Shown here piece by piece: positions 62,880 through 64,000 of a DNA stretch of 64,000 nucleotides. Location of the stretch: the NCBI GenBank assembly GCA_963555705.1, contig OY743174.1:25981608-26045607 (forward strand), given 5' to 3'. The position numbers and the translations under genes were made by a program. Numbering within the stretch: position 1 is the stretch's first letter; the number at the start of each line of letters is the position of its first letter. The notes beneath the pieces were generated by a model. It had not been told where the DNA came from, did not search any database, and was given only the letters and a program-made list of their open reading frames with translations. This DNA comes from Ligustrum vulgare. Lineage: Eukaryota > Streptophyta > Magnoliopsida > Lamiales > Oleaceae.

Positions 62880-63821
62880 TAAGTTTTTAAAATAAATAGT
62901 TTATTCATTCCTTTTGGTTCTAATTGGCATTATTATTCCATAAATAAAGAAATTTCTTTTTCATAATGGTTTGATTTTTATTATTGTTCTTCCATCCTAC
63001 TATTACTAATACAGTTATCCATAAAGTCGAAGTTGCCTCAAATGCCTAATGAATGAGCAGCCAACAGTAGATGGAAGCAAGGGCATGGGGCCTGTATAAA
63101 TAAGGTACCTTTGTTATCATCTTATCATTGCTTTTAGCCATGGTACTTTATTTATTTCAATAATTCTAATAAAAAAATCTTTAAAATTTTGTGTTTGTAG
63201 AGACCTGATCTTTCTGCCGTGCTCTGACTTATGTTGGTGTTATGGACATGCTAAGGTTTCACGAGTTTATAATTGGTGATTGGAGTTTTTTCGAAGATAG
63301 CTCTTTATATCTTTTTCTATTTGATGATCTATTCTGAATGTTTTCCATATTCGACCTACTAACCAGTCCATGCATGGAATTCTAACTATGGTTGTTTCGA
63401 GAAGGAGGAAGAGTTTAATTAGCTAATCAAGCATTTTTTTTTCTTTCAATAAGGCATTTCTCCATTACGTTTAATCCAGGCAATGCACAGAAACTTGCTA
63501 CTCGAATTGTTTAAATTTTTCTTGTGATAAAATGATTTTGTAAAAGAAAAATGCAAGTGAAATACCTATGTTTGGGATCTTGGGAACGGAGGTTTTTTTT
63601 TTTTTTTTTTGAGAAATGAAGGACGTGGGGTTGCTATCCAGCAGCAGGACTAAGGACTCATTTACTAATGATCGCTTTCTTTAATTTTTCAAATGAATCT
63701 TAATCTTTTTCACATGGTTGTTAGTATTGCATTTTCTGATTCCTATGCTTGTAGGTAATTTTTTTCCCTTTAATTCGATGTGGCATTAATTGATTATAAA
63801 TGAAGAGTATGATGATTTAGA
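62880..63821. other. AT-rich flank, no gene
   Basis: No coding region was recognised. A T-run lies at 63593-63611. Confidence 0.45.
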
Positions 63822-64000
63822 TGTTGGGGCATGTCCCAATTTACTTGAATTAATCTAATTCACAAATATCATTGTGATCCAATACAATATGTTAGTTGCG
63901 GAAGATGGGGACCAAAAAGTATCACGATTCAATTAGGATGTGAAAGATTTTATTGGATATATTACTACATGTATTTAACATAACGTAGTGGTCAAGAATT
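63822..64000 (+). repeat. Possible LTR start, cut by window edge
   Basis: TGTTGGGGCATGTCCCAATTT at 63822 resembles the start of a Ty1-copia LTR family common in plants. The remainder lies outside the window, so this is tentative. Confidence 0.3.

Overview
The window is nuclear DNA from a flowering plant, most likely a eudicot. The evidence is one spliced host gene with GT-AG introns, Ty3-gypsy and Ty1-copia retrotransposons, Tourist-like and hAT MITEs, a Helitron remnant and an endogenous pararetrovirus (Caulimoviridae-like). No rRNA gene, tRNA gene or organellar segment was recognised. I cannot name the species.

Layout. 1-7.7 kb: a non-autonomous LTR retrotransposon (1380-7723, TSD GGGTC) with two tandem-repeat arrays and a nested 1.9-kb solo LTR (TSD GACTC). 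7.8-16.9 kb: a minus-strand Ty3-gypsy element with an initiator-tRNA-Met-type primer site. Its 3' LTR is split by a 2.86-kb solo LTR (TSD ACACA) and its body by a second gypsy fragment. 17-21.4 kb: AT-rich spacer, a gag-like fragment and a 554-bp foldback repeat. 21.45-49.24 kb: one minus-strand host gene, an F-box/WD40-repeat protein. I assembled nine exons by hand; all junctions are GT-AG and the 1302-nt CDS encodes 433 residues. Its introns hold a composite Ty1-copia insertion (23.0-30.7 kb), a gypsy fragment (39.8-42.9 kb), at least six Tourist-like MITEs, a hAT MITE and a 136-bp tandem duplication.

49.4-59.1 kb: the most notable object, a 9.7-kb minus-strand endogenous pararetrovirus. 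One end lies exactly at a TGGTATCAGAGC primer-binding site (59089-59100). About 14 tightly packed ORFs follow: four small ORFs, a coiled-coil ORF, coat protein with CCHC knuckle, movement protein fused to a retropepsin-like domain, protease-RT-RNase H (633 codons, fully open), a transactivator-position ORF, a 35S-like promoter/polyadenylation region, then five more small ORFs, two of which are tandem paralogues. The far end lies only about 180 bp upstream of the F-box start codon, in the same orientation, so viral DNA has replaced or displaced the host promoter region. 59.1-64 kb: spacer with a ~300-bp duplication, the decayed C-terminal helicase of a Helitron with its 3' hairpin and CTAA end, and the possible start of another LTR at the right edge.

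Only the F-box/WD40 gene looks like a functional host gene. The viral ORFs form a polycistronic set whose overlapping stop/start junctions fit reinitiation-type translation. The other elements are mostly decayed.
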